In this document: piece after piece, positions 45,590 to 56,021 of the stretch
Position numbering within the stretch: position 1 is the first letter of the stretch
Layout of the letters: each line of letters begins with the position of its first letter
Source: Ignavibacteria bacterium
GTDB lineage: Bacteria > Bacteroidota > Ignavibacteria > Tepidaquicellales > OLB5
Length of the DNA: 64,000 nt
Assembly (NCBI GenBank): GCA_019912545.1
Contig: JAIOIK010000021.1
Span: forward strand, 1 to 64,000
Direction: 5' to 3'
Made by a program: the position numbers and the translations under genes
The notes under the pieces: model-generated
Told to the model about the DNA's origin: nothing
What the model saw: the letters and a program-made list of their open reading frames with translations, nothing else
The model's database searches: none

Positions 45590-47785
45590 ATGAAAACTTT
45601 GATAGTTACAATTTTTTTATCCTTTGTTACATTAACAGCGCTTGGGCAGGATGCAAAAATTACAGGTAAAATTACCGGTGAGAAAAATCTTCCGCTCAAC
45701 GGCGCAAATGTTGTAATTGAAGGCACGATTGACGGTGCGACAACTGACTCAACCGGGTACTATGAATTTGAAACTTCCAAAAACGGAAGCCAGTCGTTAT
45801 TGTTTACCGATATTGACTACAATGAAAAGCGGCAGACAGTTGTGATCGAAGCCGGTAAGACAATTGAACTCAACGTTCAGTTGAAAAAAGGTGAGGTTGA
45901 GACCGAAGAAATTATTGTTACAGCCAGTTCATTTACTTCAGGGCAGCAGTCACAGGTTACAATCACTCCCCTGGAAATTGTGAGGATTCCCGGCTCAGAC
46001 GGTGACCTATTCAGGGCAATAACAACATTTCCAGGCTCTAACCAGGTGGATGAAGGCAGCCGCATTACTGTAAGAGGCGGCGATGCAAATGAAGTACTTA
46101 CTATATTAGACCAGGCATCTTTATATAATCCATTTATCTTTGATGATGATTTCAATACTTCATCATATACTACTATTAATCCATGGGGACTCCGGGGAAT
46201 TAACTTCTCAAGTGGCGGATTTTCTGCTAAATTCGGAAATGTTCTCTCTGCTGTGCTTGATCTTAAATCCTACGAAATGCCTCAGGGAACAGGCGGATTT
46301 GCTTGGCTTGGCCTTGCAAATGTCGGACTTTCGGGTGTGTTTCTATCCAACAATAAAAAATTCGGCGCAACTGTAGATATTGGTCAGACAATACTTGAAC
46401 CGTATTTTAAGCTTAACGGCTATCTGACCGAAAGTTACAATCCCATTCCGCTTGCCCGGGGAATCGGCGGTACGCTCGCATACAAACCTTCAACCAGCAG
46501 TAATATCAAATTCATTTTTGATTACAGTGATGATAAAATAGGCGTGCGTAATACAGGTCCTTCTTTTGACGGTTTCTTCAATTCAGGCTCAAAGACTGTC
46601 TTTGGCAATCTAAAGTATTCTGCCGGCATTGGATCTAGTACTTATATGAGTATGGGACTTTCGTACAGCAACCACAAAGATGATGTTAGCTACGGAGTTT
46701 TGAATACTGTTACTTACCAGCTTTACAGCAAATACAGGCTGGATTTTACTCACAAGCTTTCAGGCAAAGTGGATATTAATACCGGGGCAGAGTATGAGTA
46801 TAACGATGACAGCTTTGAAGGAAGAGTGCCGCAGTTTTCATACAACTTAAGAAATGATGCGCCGTATTTTGATATTAATTCCAGGAATCACACCGGCAGG
46901 GTTGGAGTATACGCAGAAGCGCAGATCAAGCTTTTCAAAAGATTCTTTCTTATTCCGGGCGTAAGGACAGATTACCACACGCTTTCCAAAAAGAATGTGG
47001 TCGATCCAAGGCTATCTATGGGCTGGAAATTCGCAAAGAATCAGATCGTTAGGGGCGCAGTCGGGCTTTATCACCAGTACCCCAGGCTTGAATATTATGC
47101 ACAGACAAACAACTTTGAACTGAAGCCCGAACAGGCAACTCATTACATTTTAGGTTATGAATATAACCTCAATGAAGGCTTATTTCTTTTCAGGGTTGAG
47201 GGTTACTACAAAGATTACAAAAATCTTGTATTGAGGGATCAGAATAACTTCCTTTATAATAGTACAGGTAAAGGATTCGCAAGAGGAGTAGATGTGTTTT
47301 TAAAATCGAGCGTAACAAACAAGTATTCAACATGGATTTCATATGCTTATACCGATTCCAAGAGAATGCAGTACGATGCTATTAAGCAATCACCTGCGAA
47401 TTATGATATTACCCACAACTTAACTTTTGTTGCCAGCTATAATATATCCGATGTTATCACAACAGGATTAACATACAGGCTATCAACAGGTAAGCCGTTT
47501 ACTCCGATTACAGGCGGAGTATTTGACTCCACCTACAACGTATATGAACCAATGTATGCTGATTATAACAGCGGCCGCTTTCCAACTTATCATAGAATGG
47601 ACGTAAATTTTCAGTATATCTTCTCACTATTTGGAAGATTTGCAATTGCGGTATTCCAGATCAATAATATCCTTGGTAACAAAAACCTGTACGACTATAC
47701 TTATAGCACTGATTATAAAGAGAGGAAAGAGATCATCACAACAAATAAACGGCAGTTCTATTTGGGATTAGGATTGCAATTTTGA
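45590..47785 (+). CDS. TonB-dependent outer-membrane receptor with carboxypeptidase-like domain
   Basis: 731 residues. Signal peptide at about 1-19 (MKTLIVTIFLSFVTLTALGQ). Residues 22-105 are a carboxypeptidase-regulatory-like domain (KITGKI...G-A-T-T-D-S-T-G-Y-Y-E-F). A plug follows (G-S-D-G-D-L-F-R-A, V-R-G-G-D-A-N-E), then a 22-strand barrel ending in aromatic F, as expected. It imports a ligand using TonB energy; the substrate (metal chelate, glycan or peptide) is not indicated. No SusD partner is present. It is preceded by the regulator and 2TM genes. Confidence 0.88.
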   Translation: MKTLIVTIFLSFVTLTALGQDAKITGKITGEKNLPLNGANVVIEGTIDGATTDSTGYYEFETSKNGSQSLLFTDIDYNEKRQTVVIEAGKTIELNVQLKKGEVETEEIIVTASSFTSGQQSQVTITPLEIVRIPGSDGDLFRAITTFPGSNQVDEGSRITVRGGDANEVLTILDQASLYNPFIFDDDFNTSSYTTINPWGLRGINFSSGGFSAKFGNVLSAVLDLKSYEMPQGTGGFAWLGLANVGLSGVFLSNNKKFGATVDIGQTILEPYFKLNGYLTESYNPIPLARGIGGTLAYKPSTSSNIKFIFDYSDDKIGVRNTGPSFDGFFNSGSKTVFGNLKYSAGIGSSTYMSMGLSYSNHKDDVSYGVLNTVTYQLYSKYRLDFTHKLSGKVDINTGAEYEYNDDSFEGRVPQFSYNLRNDAPYFDINSRNHTGRVGVYAEAQIKLFKRFFLIPGVRTDYHTLSKKNVVDPRLSMGWKFAKNQIVRGAVGLYHQYPRLEYYAQTNNFELKPEQATHYILGYEYNLNEGLFLFRVEGYYKDYKNLVLRDQNNFLYNSTGKGFARGVDVFLKSSVTNKYSTWISYAYTDSKRMQYDAIKQSPANYDITHNLTFVASYNISDVITTGLTYRLSTGKPFTPITGGVFDSTYNVYEPMYADYNSGRFPTYHRMDVNFQYIFSLFGRFAIAVFQINNILGNKNLYDYTYSTDYKERKEIITTNKRQFYLGLGLQF

Positions 47786-47801
47786 TTATTATAAAAAGAT
47801 T

Positions 47802-47830
47802 TTAACCGCAAAGGTCGCCAAGCCGCAAAG
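47802..47830. repeat. Solitary terminal-repeat-like sequence of the GxxExxY family
   Basis: TTAACCGCAAAGG then a diverged middle and GCCGCAAAG, similar to the ends of the 12942 cassette. Followed at 47849-47868 by the palindrome CCGCGGGTTTTAACCCGTGG. No matching gene or second end is present here. Confidence 0.5.
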
Positions 47831-47965
47831 GGAAAGAAATTTGAGTAGCCGCGGGTTTTAACCCGTGGATTAAAAAAGTAAAATAAAAAGGCTTTAGCCG
47901 CAATTCAAAAAAAATACGTGTTCATTTAATCTAAAATATTTCGTTAAATTAATAATAAATTTAAA

Positions 47966-48742
47966 ATGAAAAAAACATTATTTACACTACTTGTTCTGAT
48001 TATAGGGTTTGTTCAAATCAGCAATTTGTATGCAGATGACTACACTGACGCCATGCTCAAAGCCATCAAAAAAATGGGCGAAGCGTCCGATAAGAATGAC
48101 AAAGCTGCCCTGCTGAAATTAAGGGGTGATTTTGAAAGGATACTCCAGCTTAAAAAAAATGAATGGATGGTAAATTACTATCTCGGCTCAATTGATTATA
48201 TGCTTTCACGCTCTGCCGCCGAAGAAAAAAATAACGATGATGTCAAAAAATATACTGAATCAGCCATTAGCCTTTTTGATAAATGTACCGATATGAAAGA
48301 TGATTTTGCCGATGCATATGTAATGAAAATGGCAGCCCAGGGCAACCGCTGGCAGTATGAACCCGCAAAAATGAATGATATCATCGCTAAATCAACAGAA
48401 GCGAAGGATAAAGCATACAAGCTAGAGCCTGAAAATCCGAGATATTACTTAATAGACGGATATATGACATTCTACACTCCCGAGAGCTTTGGCGGCGGAG
48501 TTGATAAAGCGCAGACCATGTTCGAAAAATCATGGGAATATTTTAAGACATACAAGCCTAAAGATGAAACTTACCCCAACTGGGGCAATGACCAGGCTGC
48601 GGGAATGGTCGCAATGTGCTATATTAAGAACGACAAAATGGAAGATGCAAAGAAATGGATAGATATGGCCAATGAAGTGAAGCCTGAATCAAACTTCATC
48701 AAAGGATTTGTTATGCCTGAATATGAAAAGAATAAGAAATAA
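47966..48742 (+). CDS. Periplasmic TPR-like protein, 258 aa
   Basis: A signal peptide (MKKTLFTLLVLIIGFVQISN) is followed by helical repeats with TPR-like spacing, for example KWIDMANEVKPESNF. Repeats of acidic and lysine-rich helices, no enzymatic motif. It is likely periplasmic. It follows the TonB receptor in the same direction but 180 bases on, with its own terminator. Function unknown. Confidence 0.7.
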   Translation: MKKTLFTLLVLIIGFVQISNLYADDYTDAMLKAIKKMGEASDKNDKAALLKLRGDFERILQLKKNEWMVNYYLGSIDYMLSRSAAEEKNNDDVKKYTESAISLFDKCTDMKDDFADAYVMKMAAQGNRWQYEPAKMNDIIAKSTEAKDKAYKLEPENPRYYLIDGYMTFYTPESFGGGVDKAQTMFEKSWEYFKTYKPKDETYPNWGNDQAAGMVAMCYIKNDKMEDAKKWIDMANEVKPESNFIKGFVMPEYEKNKK

Positions 48743-48757
48743 TTAAATAGTTGTTGA

Positions 48758-48773
48758 TCCCGCCAAGGCGGGA
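48758..48773. repeat. 16-bp palindrome matching 3978
   Basis: TCCCGCCAAGGCGGGA, the counterpart of the palindrome at 3978-3993. Followed by AACCCAAAAGGTTTTC. Confidence 0.6.
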
Positions 48774-48823
48774 CTGCGAAAACCCAAAAGGTTTTCTTGA
48801 AAGTAAAAAAGATGTTAATTATG

Positions 48824-48846
48824 GGGGCTGAAGCCCCTTTTTTTTT
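48824..48846 (+). terminator. Terminator after the TPR-like gene
   Basis: GGGGCT/AGCCCC hairpin with nine Ts, a standard intrinsic terminator. Confidence 0.8.
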
Positions 48847-48900
48847 ATGACTCTATTTATAGTGAAAGTACCTTTATTTATTTATTGGTATTTTTGAAGA

Positions 48901-49743
48901 ATGAAAGACAGCTTTCTTACAAAAAAGCAGAAATCCTTCATTGAATCTGCTCTCGTTAAACAGGATTACAAAAAGATAGTTGGTATTCTTGACTCCATTT
49001 CTACAAAGCACTCCGGTACAGCAAAAATGAAAGATAAGCGTTATGTGATCGCTGAAATAGCAAAACACATTGCAGGTCTGAAGCTTAAAGACTTCTCCCG
49101 CAAGTTCTTCATAACCGGAATGAAGATCTTATCAATAAAATCTGATAATGCCAAAGAAATTGGAATCCACATTCTGTGGCGTGGATACAAACACAATAGG
49201 AAAACTGTATTGCAATGGCTATATAAAATTACAGACGATAACAACTGGGAAGTACGCGAGTTTGCTGCAGGAGCACTCGGCAATTTAACTTCAGCACATC
49301 CGGATTTCTACAATATCCTTAAACGATGGTCAAAAGATAAGCGCGAAAATATTAGGCGCGGAGTTGTCCTTGCTGCGGCAGCCCTTAGGAACAGGAAAGA
49401 CTCGTCATCTACTGTAAAAGCCTTTGCACTTCTGGAACCGCTTTTATATGACAGCTCTGCATACGTGAAGAAAAATCTCGGGCCGTTTATTTTAGGATCA
49501 TACTTCGGCAATGCATTCCCGAATGAGCTGTTTAAGTTTCTTGACAGGATCATAAAAATTGATAATGCGCATGTTAGGTGGAATGCTGCGATGGTTTTCA
49601 ATAATAGCTTCGGTAACAGATATCCAAACGAAGCATTAAAGTACCTGAAGCTGCTTTCAAAGGATACCCGTTCGGTTGTGCAAAGAGCGGTCAAATCCAC
49701 ATTAAATCATTTACGGAAAAGACATAAAAATATTAAACTATGA
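48901..49743 (+). CDS. HEAT-repeat protein of the AlkD-like type
   Basis: 280 residues of helical repeats. Y-K-I-T-D-D-N-N-W-E-V-R-E-F-A-A-G-A-L-G and 'D-N-A-H-V-R-W-N-A-A-M-V-F' are HEAT units that resemble DNA-alkylation-repair glycosylases. An aspartate and tryptophan sit where AlkD-type enzymes make DNA contact, but I cannot verify the active-site residues. It overlaps the next gene (ATGA). Base-excision repair of alkylated DNA is a likely role; a protein-binding scaffold is the alternative. Confidence 0.65.
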   Translation: MKDSFLTKKQKSFIESALVKQDYKKIVGILDSISTKHSGTAKMKDKRYVIAEIAKHIAGLKLKDFSRKFFITGMKILSIKSDNAKEIGIHILWRGYKHNRKTVLQWLYKITDDNNWEVREFAAGALGNLTSAHPDFYNILKRWSKDKRENIRRGVVLAAAALRNRKDSSSTVKAFALLEPLLYDSSAYVKKNLGPFILGSYFGNAFPNELFKFLDRIIKIDNAHVRWNAAMVFNNSFGNRYPNEALKYLKLLSKDTRSVVQRAVKSTLNHLRKRHKNIKL

Positions 49744-50135
49744 ATGATGAATTAGTTCTTGAATTTGTTAAATGTATTAACGAACATGATGTAACAAAGC
49801 TATCACAATTGATGACAGAAGACCATATCTTTACCGATGCCCATAATAATTCCATAACAGGAAAGAATGAATTGATGCTGGGATGGCAAGAGTATTTCAA
49901 AATGTTCCCTGATTATAAAATAGAAATTGATGAATTTTACAGCTGCGGAGATGTTTTTGCTATGTTTGGTTTTGCAAGCGGAACGTACAAAGGCTGTAAC
50001 CCCGAACACAATCACTGGAAACTTCCTGCTGCCTGGAAGGCTTTGGTAATAGGGGGAAAGCTCAGCCATTGGCAGGTTTATTGTGATACAGCCATACCTT
50101 CAGGTATTATGGAGAAAGCAGCAAAAATCCGCTAA
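49740..50135 (+). CDS. NTF2-like/SnoaL-type small protein, 131 aa
   Basis: One cone-like domain: F-V-K-C-I-N-E-H-D-V-T-K-L-S-Q-L-M then D-H-I-F-T-D-A, F-P-D-Y-K-I-E-I-D-E-F, and WKALVIGGKLSHWQVYCD near the end. Family members include enzymes and binding proteins; here no catalytic dyad is confirmed. Coupled to the AlkD-like gene. Confidence 0.75.
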   Translation: MNDELVLEFVKCINEHDVTKLSQLMTEDHIFTDAHNNSITGKNELMLGWQEYFKMFPDYKIEIDEFYSCGDVFAMFGFASGTYKGCNPEHNHWKLPAAWKALVIGGKLSHWQVYCDTAIPSGIMEKAAKIR

Positions 50136-50235
50136 TAACCGATAAATACCCAATAAATTGTTAATTTTTTCTTAACTCTAATTTCACTAACTTTGTAGCA
50201 GAATTTATAATTATGATCCTTCAAGGATAAAGTTC

Positions 50236-50706
50236 ATGAAAATTTCTGATATACTAAGCGCTGATGTAATAGCTGTGAACCTGGAAGTAGCTGATAAAGA
50301 TGATGCAATTCACAAAGTAATTGATCTTGCGGCAAAGTCTGGCAAGATCCTTAACCTGGATAAAGTATCACAAACTATTTTCGAACGGGAAAAGCTTGTA
50401 TCCACCGGAGTTGGCAAAGGGTTCGCCATTCCGCACGGTAAGACCGATTCAATAAGCGACGTGGTCGCAGCTTTTGCTATTACTAAAGAACCTATAGATT
50501 TTGATTCAATTGATGGTGAACCGGTCAGGTTCATTTTTCTTTTAATAGGGAAGGAAAACCTTCTGAACACCCACATAAAACTCTTAAGCCGTATTTCAAG
50601 GCTTATGAATAAAGATGATTTCAGGGAAAGGCTGCTGGAAGCAGATTCTCCGGAAGCAGTACTTGGAATATTCAAGGAAGAGGAGAAGAATTACTTCGAT
50701 ATTTAA
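50236..50706 (+). CDS. PTS EIIA (nitrogen-type, PtsN-like)
   Basis: 156 residues, one EIIA type-2 domain. The phosphorylated His is in G-F-A-I-P-H-G-K (residue about 68), and F-L-L-I-G-K-E-N and a final helix match the family. There is no permease domain here, so a regulatory rather than transport role is likely. It sits 110 bases before pyruvate phosphate dikinase, which controls PEP; a functional link is possible. Confidence 0.88.
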   Translation: MKISDILSADVIAVNLEVADKDDAIHKVIDLAAKSGKILNLDKVSQTIFEREKLVSTGVGKGFAIPHGKTDSISDVVAAFAITKEPIDFDSIDGEPVRFIFLLIGKENLLNTHIKLLSRISRLMNKDDFRERLLEADSPEAVLGIFKEEEKNYFDI

Positions 50707-50815
50707 TACTGATTAATTTTCAGTCCTGAGTTTGACAGGAAGTGTTTGTTTATGAGTTTCGCCACCTTCATAATTGAATAAATAAAATTTGGTTTAATCT
50801 AAAAAATCTGATATC

Positions 50816-53629
50816 ATGCCCAAAAAACTTGTGTATTATTTTGGCGGTAAAAAAGCAGATGGCGATGCCGCGATGAAACCTTTGCTTGGAGGCAAAGGCG
50901 CTAATCTTGCTGAAATGGTTAATTTAAAGCTGCCAGTGCCTCCCGGTTTCACAATTACCACAGAAGTTTGCACCCACTACTACAATAACAACAGAAAATA
51001 TCCGAAAGAATTAAAGCTCCAGGTCCGCGCTGCTTTGGCACGTATGGAAAAGGAGATCGGCAAAAAATTCGGCGATAGAAAAAATCCGCTTTTGGTTTCC
51101 GTTCGCTCCGGCGCGCGCGCATCAATGCCCGGAATGATGGATACTATATTAAACCTGGGTTTGAATGAAGATACTGTGCACGGATTGATCGAAATGACCG
51201 GTAATCAGCGCTTCGCATATGATAGTTACCGCCGCTTTGTACAAATGTACGGCGATGTTGTTATGGAAATGAAACCCCACACAAAAGACGCGCGCGATCC
51301 GTTTGAGCTTATAATAGAAACAAAGAAAAAAGAAAAAGGTATTAAGCTTGATACTGAATTTACCGCCGGAGACTTAAAGGATCTTGTGTATCTCTTCAAA
51401 ATGGAGATAAAGAACAAACTTGGCAGGGAGTTCCCCGAAGACCCCATGGAACAGATAAACGGCGCAGTGGATGCAGTTTTCAACTCATGGATGAATGAAA
51501 GAGCTATTGTTTACAGGAAGCTCAATAATATTCCCGCATCATGGGGAACCGCTGTTAATGTTCAGTCGATGGTATTCGGAAATATGGGTGAGTCATCCGG
51601 AACAGGCGTTGCATTTACACGCGATCCTGCATCGGGCGAAGATGTGTTTTATGGCGAATACCTGATGAACGCACAAGGAGAGGATGTTGTCGCAGGAACT
51701 AGAACTCCACTGAAGATATCTACGCTTGAAGAGCAAAGCCCCGAAATGTATAGCCAGCTTGAAAAAATAAGAGAGATACTTGAGCAGCATTACAAAGATA
51801 TGATGGATATTGAGTTCACCATCCAGGACGGCAAGCTCTATATTTTGCAGTGCCGCGTTGGAAAAAGAACCGGCGGAGCCGCTGTAAGAATTGCCGTTGA
51901 CATGGTGAAACAAAAACTTATCTCGGAAAAAGAAGCACTTCTCAGAATTGAACCTGACCAGCTAAACCAGCTGCTCAGGCCGATTTTTGATAATGCTGAA
52001 AAAGATGCCGCTATAAAACAGGGCAGGCTGATCGCAAAAGGACTAAACGCCGGCCCCGGCGCAGCTACCGGAAAAATATATTTCAATGCTTCTGATGCCG
52101 AAGATGCAGCTCACAGAGGTGAGAAGGTAATTCTTGTAAGAGTTGAAACTTCACCTGAAGATATTAAAGGCATGAATGCCGCAGAAGGTATCCTAACCGC
52201 AAGGGGAGGAATGACTTCCCATGCCGCGCTTGTTGCAAGGCAGATGGGCAAGGTTTGTGTTGCAGGATGCGGATCACTTGATATTGACTATGCAGCCAGG
52301 GAAATGAAAGTTGAGGATGAAAACAAAAATATTACGATCAAAGAGGGCGAGTGGATATCTATAGACGGAACTACCGGCGAAGTAATTGAAGGAAAGCTTC
52401 AGACAAAAGATTCCGAAATACTGCAGGTGTTAATAGAAAAATCACTGAAACCGGAACTTTCGGAAACCTATGGCATATACGATAGAGTAATGAAGTGGGC
52501 AGATAAGTACAGAACTCTAAAAGTAAGAACCAATGCCGATCAGCCTGACCAGTGCAGGAATGCTCTTGCATTCGGCGCTCAGGGTATTGGGCTTTGCAGA
52601 ACTGAGCACATGTTCTTCGGCGGAGATAGAATTGACGCAGTCAGAGAAATGATCCTTGCTGATACACTTGAAGAAAGAGAAACCGCGCTTGCTAAACTTT
52701 TCCCGTACCAGAAGGAAGATTTCCTTGGAATATTTAAAGTGATGGGTGACCTGCCTGTAACCATAAGGACTCTTGACCCCCCGCTGCATGAGTTTTTGCC
52801 TCATGAAGAAAACGAACAGCGCGAACTTTCTGTAAAGCTTTCCAAATCATTTGATGAGATAAAAGCAAAAGTGGAAAGCCTTCACGAGTTCAACCCGATG
52901 ATGGGCCACCGCGGATGCAGGCTTGGCATTATGTACCCTGAAATTACTGCTATGCAGGTACGCGCCATATTCTGCGCTGCCGCCGAAGCAAAGAAATCCG
53001 GCATAAACGTTAAGCCTGAAGTAATGATACCGCTTGTTGGATATAAAAATGAGCTTGTTAACCAGGCCGATCTTGCAAGAAAGATCGCAAAAGAAGTTAT
53101 GGATGAATATGGCGTGAAGTTTGAATACCACGTAGGCACTATGATAGAAGTTCCGCGTGCTGCAGTTACTGCTGATGAAATTGCTGAAGTTGCGGAGTTC
53201 TTTTCGTTCGGGACAAACGATCTAACCCAGCTAACAATGGGACTCTCGCGCGATGATTCCGGAACATTTTTGCCATACTATGTTGATAAAGACCTCATCC
53301 CGGGCGATCCGTTTATTTCTATCGATAGAGCCGTTGCTTCACTTGTAAAGATGGCTGTTGATAAAGGGCGCAGTGTTAAACCGAAGCTTAAGATAGGGAT
53401 TTGCGGCGAGCATGGCGGCGACCCGAAGACGATTCACTTCTGCCACAAGTCAGGGCTTGATTATGTAAGCTGTTCACCATTCAGACTGCCTATTGCAAGG
53501 CTTTCTGCAGCGCAGGCACATTTAATGTATGATGATGCAAAGCACGCAAAGAAATCCGGTAAAAAATCTGTAAAGCAAACAGCAAAAAAGAAAGCCGGGA
53601 AAAAAGCAAAGGGAAAAGGGAAGAAGTAA
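50816..53629 (+). CDS. ppdK: Pyruvate, phosphate dikinase
   Basis: 937 residues, three domains in order: ATP-binding (about 1-350, with [10 protein letters not shown] at 25-34), the swivelling His domain (catalytic H469 in [12 protein letters not shown]) and the PEP/pyruvate barrel (about 540-880, [11 protein letters not shown] and [10 protein letters not shown]). It interconverts pyruvate and PEP with ATP/PPi. The PPi-linked enzyme complements the PPi-driven pump HppA. The last 27 residues are a lysine-rich tail not normally present. Confidence 0.94.
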   Translation: MPKKLVYYFGGKKADGDAAMKPLLGGKGANLAEMVNLKLPVPPGFTITTEVCTHYYNNNRKYPKELKLQVRAALARMEKEIGKKFGDRKNPLLVSVRSGARASMPGMMDTILNLGLNEDTVHGLIEMTGNQRFAYDSYRRFVQMYGDVVMEMKPHTKDARDPFELIIETKKKEKGIKLDTEFTAGDLKDLVYLFKMEIKNKLGREFPEDPMEQINGAVDAVFNSWMNERAIVYRKLNNIPASWGTAVNVQSMVFGNMGESSGTGVAFTRDPASGEDVFYGEYLMNAQGEDVVAGTRTPLKISTLEEQSPEMYSQLEKIREILEQHYKDMMDIEFTIQDGKLYILQCRVGKRTGGAAVRIAVDMVKQKLISEKEALLRIEPDQLNQLLRPIFDNAEKDAAIKQGRLIAKGLNAGPGAATGKIYFNASDAEDAAHRGEKVILVRVETSPEDIKGMNAAEGILTARGGMTSHAALVARQMGKVCVAGCGSLDIDYAAREMKVEDENKNITIKEGEWISIDGTTGEVIEGKLQTKDSEILQVLIEKSLKPELSETYGIYDRVMKWADKYRTLKVRTNADQPDQCRNALAFGAQGIGLCRTEHMFFGGDRIDAVREMILADTLEERETALAKLFPYQKEDFLGIFKVMGDLPVTIRTLDPPLHEFLPHEENEQRELSVKLSKSFDEIKAKVESLHEFNPMMGHRGCRLGIMYPEITAMQVRAIFCAAAEAKKSGINVKPEVMIPLVGYKNELVNQADLARKIAKEVMDEYGVKFEYHVGTMIEVPRAAVTADEIAEVAEFFSFGTNDLTQLTMGLSRDDSGTFLPYYVDKDLIPGDPFISIDRAVASLVKMAVDKGRSVKPKLKIGICGEHGGDPKTIHFCHKSGLDYVSCSPFRLPIARLSAAQAHLMYDDAKHAKKSGKKSVKQTAKKKAGKKAKGKGKK

Positions 53630-53637
53630 ATTTTATT

Positions 53638-53664
53638 GTCATCCCCGCGCAGGCGGGGATCCAG
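53638..53664. repeat. Third copy of the GTCAT-hairpin-ATCCA palindrome
   Basis: TTGTCATCCCCGCGCAGG followed by CGGGGATCCAG, with CCCCGC/GCGGGG stem. It follows ppdK directly and may act as its terminator or as 3' end structure. Confidence 0.6.
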
Positions 53665-53734
53665 ATTAATGGTCTTTTCATATCATTTGTCTCCGCCTGT
53701 GAAGTAAATCTATTCTTTCTATGAGATTTCTTTT

Positions 53735-53904
53735 CTTGTTCTTTTTGTCTTGACACAAAAAGAACCAAAAAAGTCAAGGCTTATGAAAATTGCCTAAAAT
53801 TATCTTCGCCTAACAGGAAAATAACTCGTTCCGACTTACGTCGGAACTCAGACAGATTTTCCTGTGTCGTTTCTGCTCGATAATTTCTTAACGTCAATTT
53901 TCAT
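53735..53904. repeat. Nested inverted-repeat (MITE-like) block
   Basis: Paired arms in order: TTCTTTTTGT/ACACAAAAAGAA near 53738; ATGAAAATTG (53783) with CAATTTTCAT (53895); AAATTATC (53797) with GATAATTT (53879); AACAGGAAAAT (53812) with ATTTTCCTGT (53856); and GTTCCGAC/GTCGGAAC (53828-53847) at the centre. The 122-bp outer arm set would fold into one long imperfect hairpin. Confidence 0.6.
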
Positions 53905-54028
53905 ATGCCGTTTTTCATGATGTGAAAATGAAAACTAATCGTCCACCCATATTCTTCTCCTTGCTAAAATGAAATCAAAAATTCGCGAAATTAGTGTAAT
54001 TCGTGGTTAATTCTTTGTTTTATTAGTA

Positions 54029-54057
54029 TTGACCTGCGGGTTTTATTGTATTAATTT
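54029..54057 (+). promoter_or_regulatory. Possible promoter for the 54375 gene
   Basis: TTGACC, 17-base spacer, TAATTT followed by TG. Its leader would be about 310 bases, so it is tentative. Confidence 0.3.
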
Positions 54058-54374
54058 TGTACATACTTAAGATTCACAAATGATAAGACATTAGGATCTT
54101 CTTCACTCGACTGGGACCCTTGTGTGCGATAATAAATTTGATACCGATAGCTGATTACAAACCTTTAGACTTTGTAATGTATGCTTAAAAATAAACAAAT
54201 CCCGAAGCACTGCCTATCAATAGGCGCTAAGGCCGACGGCAGGCAAGCCTCCGGAATTCCGAATTTCATTCCGTTCTATTTTCGCTTTTTAACTTTGCTG
54301 GTATTGTCCTATACAGTGCTAACAAAGAAAAATAATGTTTATTACATTAATAGAAGTAAACGAGTATATCCAAT

Positions 54375-56021
54375 ATGAAAAAAATAGTTTACATCTTTGT
54401 AGCGTTTCACGTTTCGCTTTTTACATTTCACGTAATAGCCCAGCAGCCAACACAGGAGTGGGTAAGGAGATATTCTGGTCCAACTTCTGAACGGGCTAAC
54501 GGGGTTTCGCTCAGAGTAGATAACTCAGGTAATGTATTTGTTCTTACAAATGTAAACCAGGGAACAAGCAATTCTGATTTTAGTATTCTTAAATATAGCC
54601 CGACCGGTGCATTACTATGGGAGCGCGTTTATGATAGCCCAGGCAGCATAAATGACAATGGGGTTGGTTTGGCTTTGGATAACGGTGGAAGTGTTTATGT
54701 TACCGCAACCAATGAATTGAATTCAAATTTTCACATAAATACTGTTAAATATAATACAGATGGTGTTTTCCAGTGGGATAGAGTATACAATGGCGGTGCA
54801 AGTGCTGACGAAACATACGGAATTATACTTGATAAAACAGACAATATTGTTGTTTATGGATATACATCCAACGGAGGAGTCGTTTCTGCCTTAACCATCA
54901 AGTATAATGGTAACGGTGATAGCTTATGGGTCAGAAAATTCGCCCAGATTTCCAGCAACAACACTATTAATGACGGAGTAGTTGATGATTCAAATAATGT
55001 TTACTTGGCAGGCAGGACTGGAGCTGATTATTTGATACTAAAATACAGTTCAAGCGGAAGTCAGCAATGGTATGTAACTTATAACAGCCCACAGAATTAT
55101 TTTGATATTGGCTGGTGTATCGCCATTGATAACAATAGAAATGTTTATGTTGTTGGAACAACTGCCATACCTTTTAGATCTTCAAATAATACATTAGTCA
55201 AATTGAATAGTAACGGACTGATACAATGGTCAAGAATTTATGTTGGAATATTTGGTGATAGTGGTGGATGTCAAATTCCACAGGGAATTGTATCAACACC
55301 CGATGGTGCCTCAATTTATTATACCACTTCTTGTAGTAATAATACCGGTGGCGGTGGATACGATATTGTTACTTCAAGATATGATTCACAAGGCGATACA
55401 CAATGGGTAAAAAGATATGGGGGTGGTGTAAATGCCACAGCTAACATGCCGGAGTGTATTAGACTGGACAGCCAAGATAACATATATATTGCCGGACTGG
55501 CCGCTTACTCAGCAACAGGAGATGATTATGTAGTAATCAAATATTTGCCAAACGGTCTTCAGCATTGGGTTGCAGGTTACAACGGGCCCCTTGTAAATGG
55601 TTTTGATCATGCACAAGATTTATTTGTTGACACAAGTTTCAACTTGTATGTTACAGGTTCAAGCAGCCGCCAAAGTAACCCAATACTTTGGGATGCTGCA
55701 ACGATCAAATACAGTCAGCCATTAGATATTAATGTTTTTTCATCTGAAATTCCAACTGATTTTATGCTTTTCCAAAATTTTCCAAATCCATTTAATAATT
55801 CCACTGTGATAAGATATACGATACCCGAAAAGTCATATGTAAAACTAGACATATATAATTTGCTTGGCGAAGAAGTAAGAAAAATTACAAATAGTTTGCA
55901 AAATGAAGGGAATTATATTTTTTATTTGGATTTTGATGATTTACCTTCAGGGATATATTTTTACAGACTTTTGGCAGATGGTAAACAAATAGGAACAAAA
56001 AGAATGATATTGATAAAATAA
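54375..56021 (+). CDS. Secreted SBBP-repeat protein with T9SS domain
   Basis: 548 residues. Signal at about 1-23 (MKKIVYIFVAFHVSLFTFHV then IAQ). Repeats read N-G-G-x-V-Y-V-T-A and YDIVTSRYDSQGDTQW, as in SBBP propellers. The type A domain has FQNFPNPFNNSTVIRY (Phe replaces Tyr at the first core position) and ends KRMILIK. It is a relative of the 4901 protein without the fibronectin domain. A surface or released protein; ligand unknown. Confidence 0.82.
   Translation: MKKIVYIFVAFHVSLFTFHVIAQQPTQEWVRRYSGPTSERANGVSLRVDNSGNVFVLTNVNQGTSNSDFSILKYSPTGALLWERVYDSPGSINDNGVGLALDNGGSVYVTATNELNSNFHINTVKYNTDGVFQWDRVYNGGASADETYGIILDKTDNIVVYGYTSNGGVVSALTIKYNGNGDSLWVRKFAQISSNNTINDGVVDDSNNVYLAGRTGADYLILKYSSSGSQQWYVTYNSPQNYFDIGWCIAIDNNRNVYVVGTTAIPFRSSNNTLVKLNSNGLIQWSRIYVGIFGDSGGCQIPQGIVSTPDGASIYYTTSCSNNTGGGGYDIVTSRYDSQGDTQWVKRYGGGVNATANMPECIRLDSQDNIYIAGLAAYSATGDDYVVIKYLPNGLQHWVAGYNGPLVNGFDHAQDLFVDTSFNLYVTGSSSRQSNPILWDAATIKYSQPLDINVFSSEIPTDFMLFQNFPNPFNNSTVIRYTIPEKSYVKLDIYNLLGEEVRKITNSLQNEGNYIFYLDFDDLPSGIYFYRLLADGKQIGTKRMILIK

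Larger units (their letters stand above)
53630..54374. other. Gene-free 745-bp gap with palindromes and a possible promoter
   Basis: It contains a hairpin repeat (53638), a large imperfect inverted repeat (53735-53904), a palindrome-derived G-C-rich stretch near 54225-54255 and a TTGACC-N17-TAATTT promoter-like pair. The only longer frame (54181-54378) crosses the repeat and shows no gene-like composition. No protein or RNA gene was recognised. Confidence 0.6.

Noticed and set aside
54181-54378. A 65-codon open frame in the gene-free gap
   Set aside because: It crosses a dispersed G-C-rich repeat, has no ribosome site and no gene-like composition.
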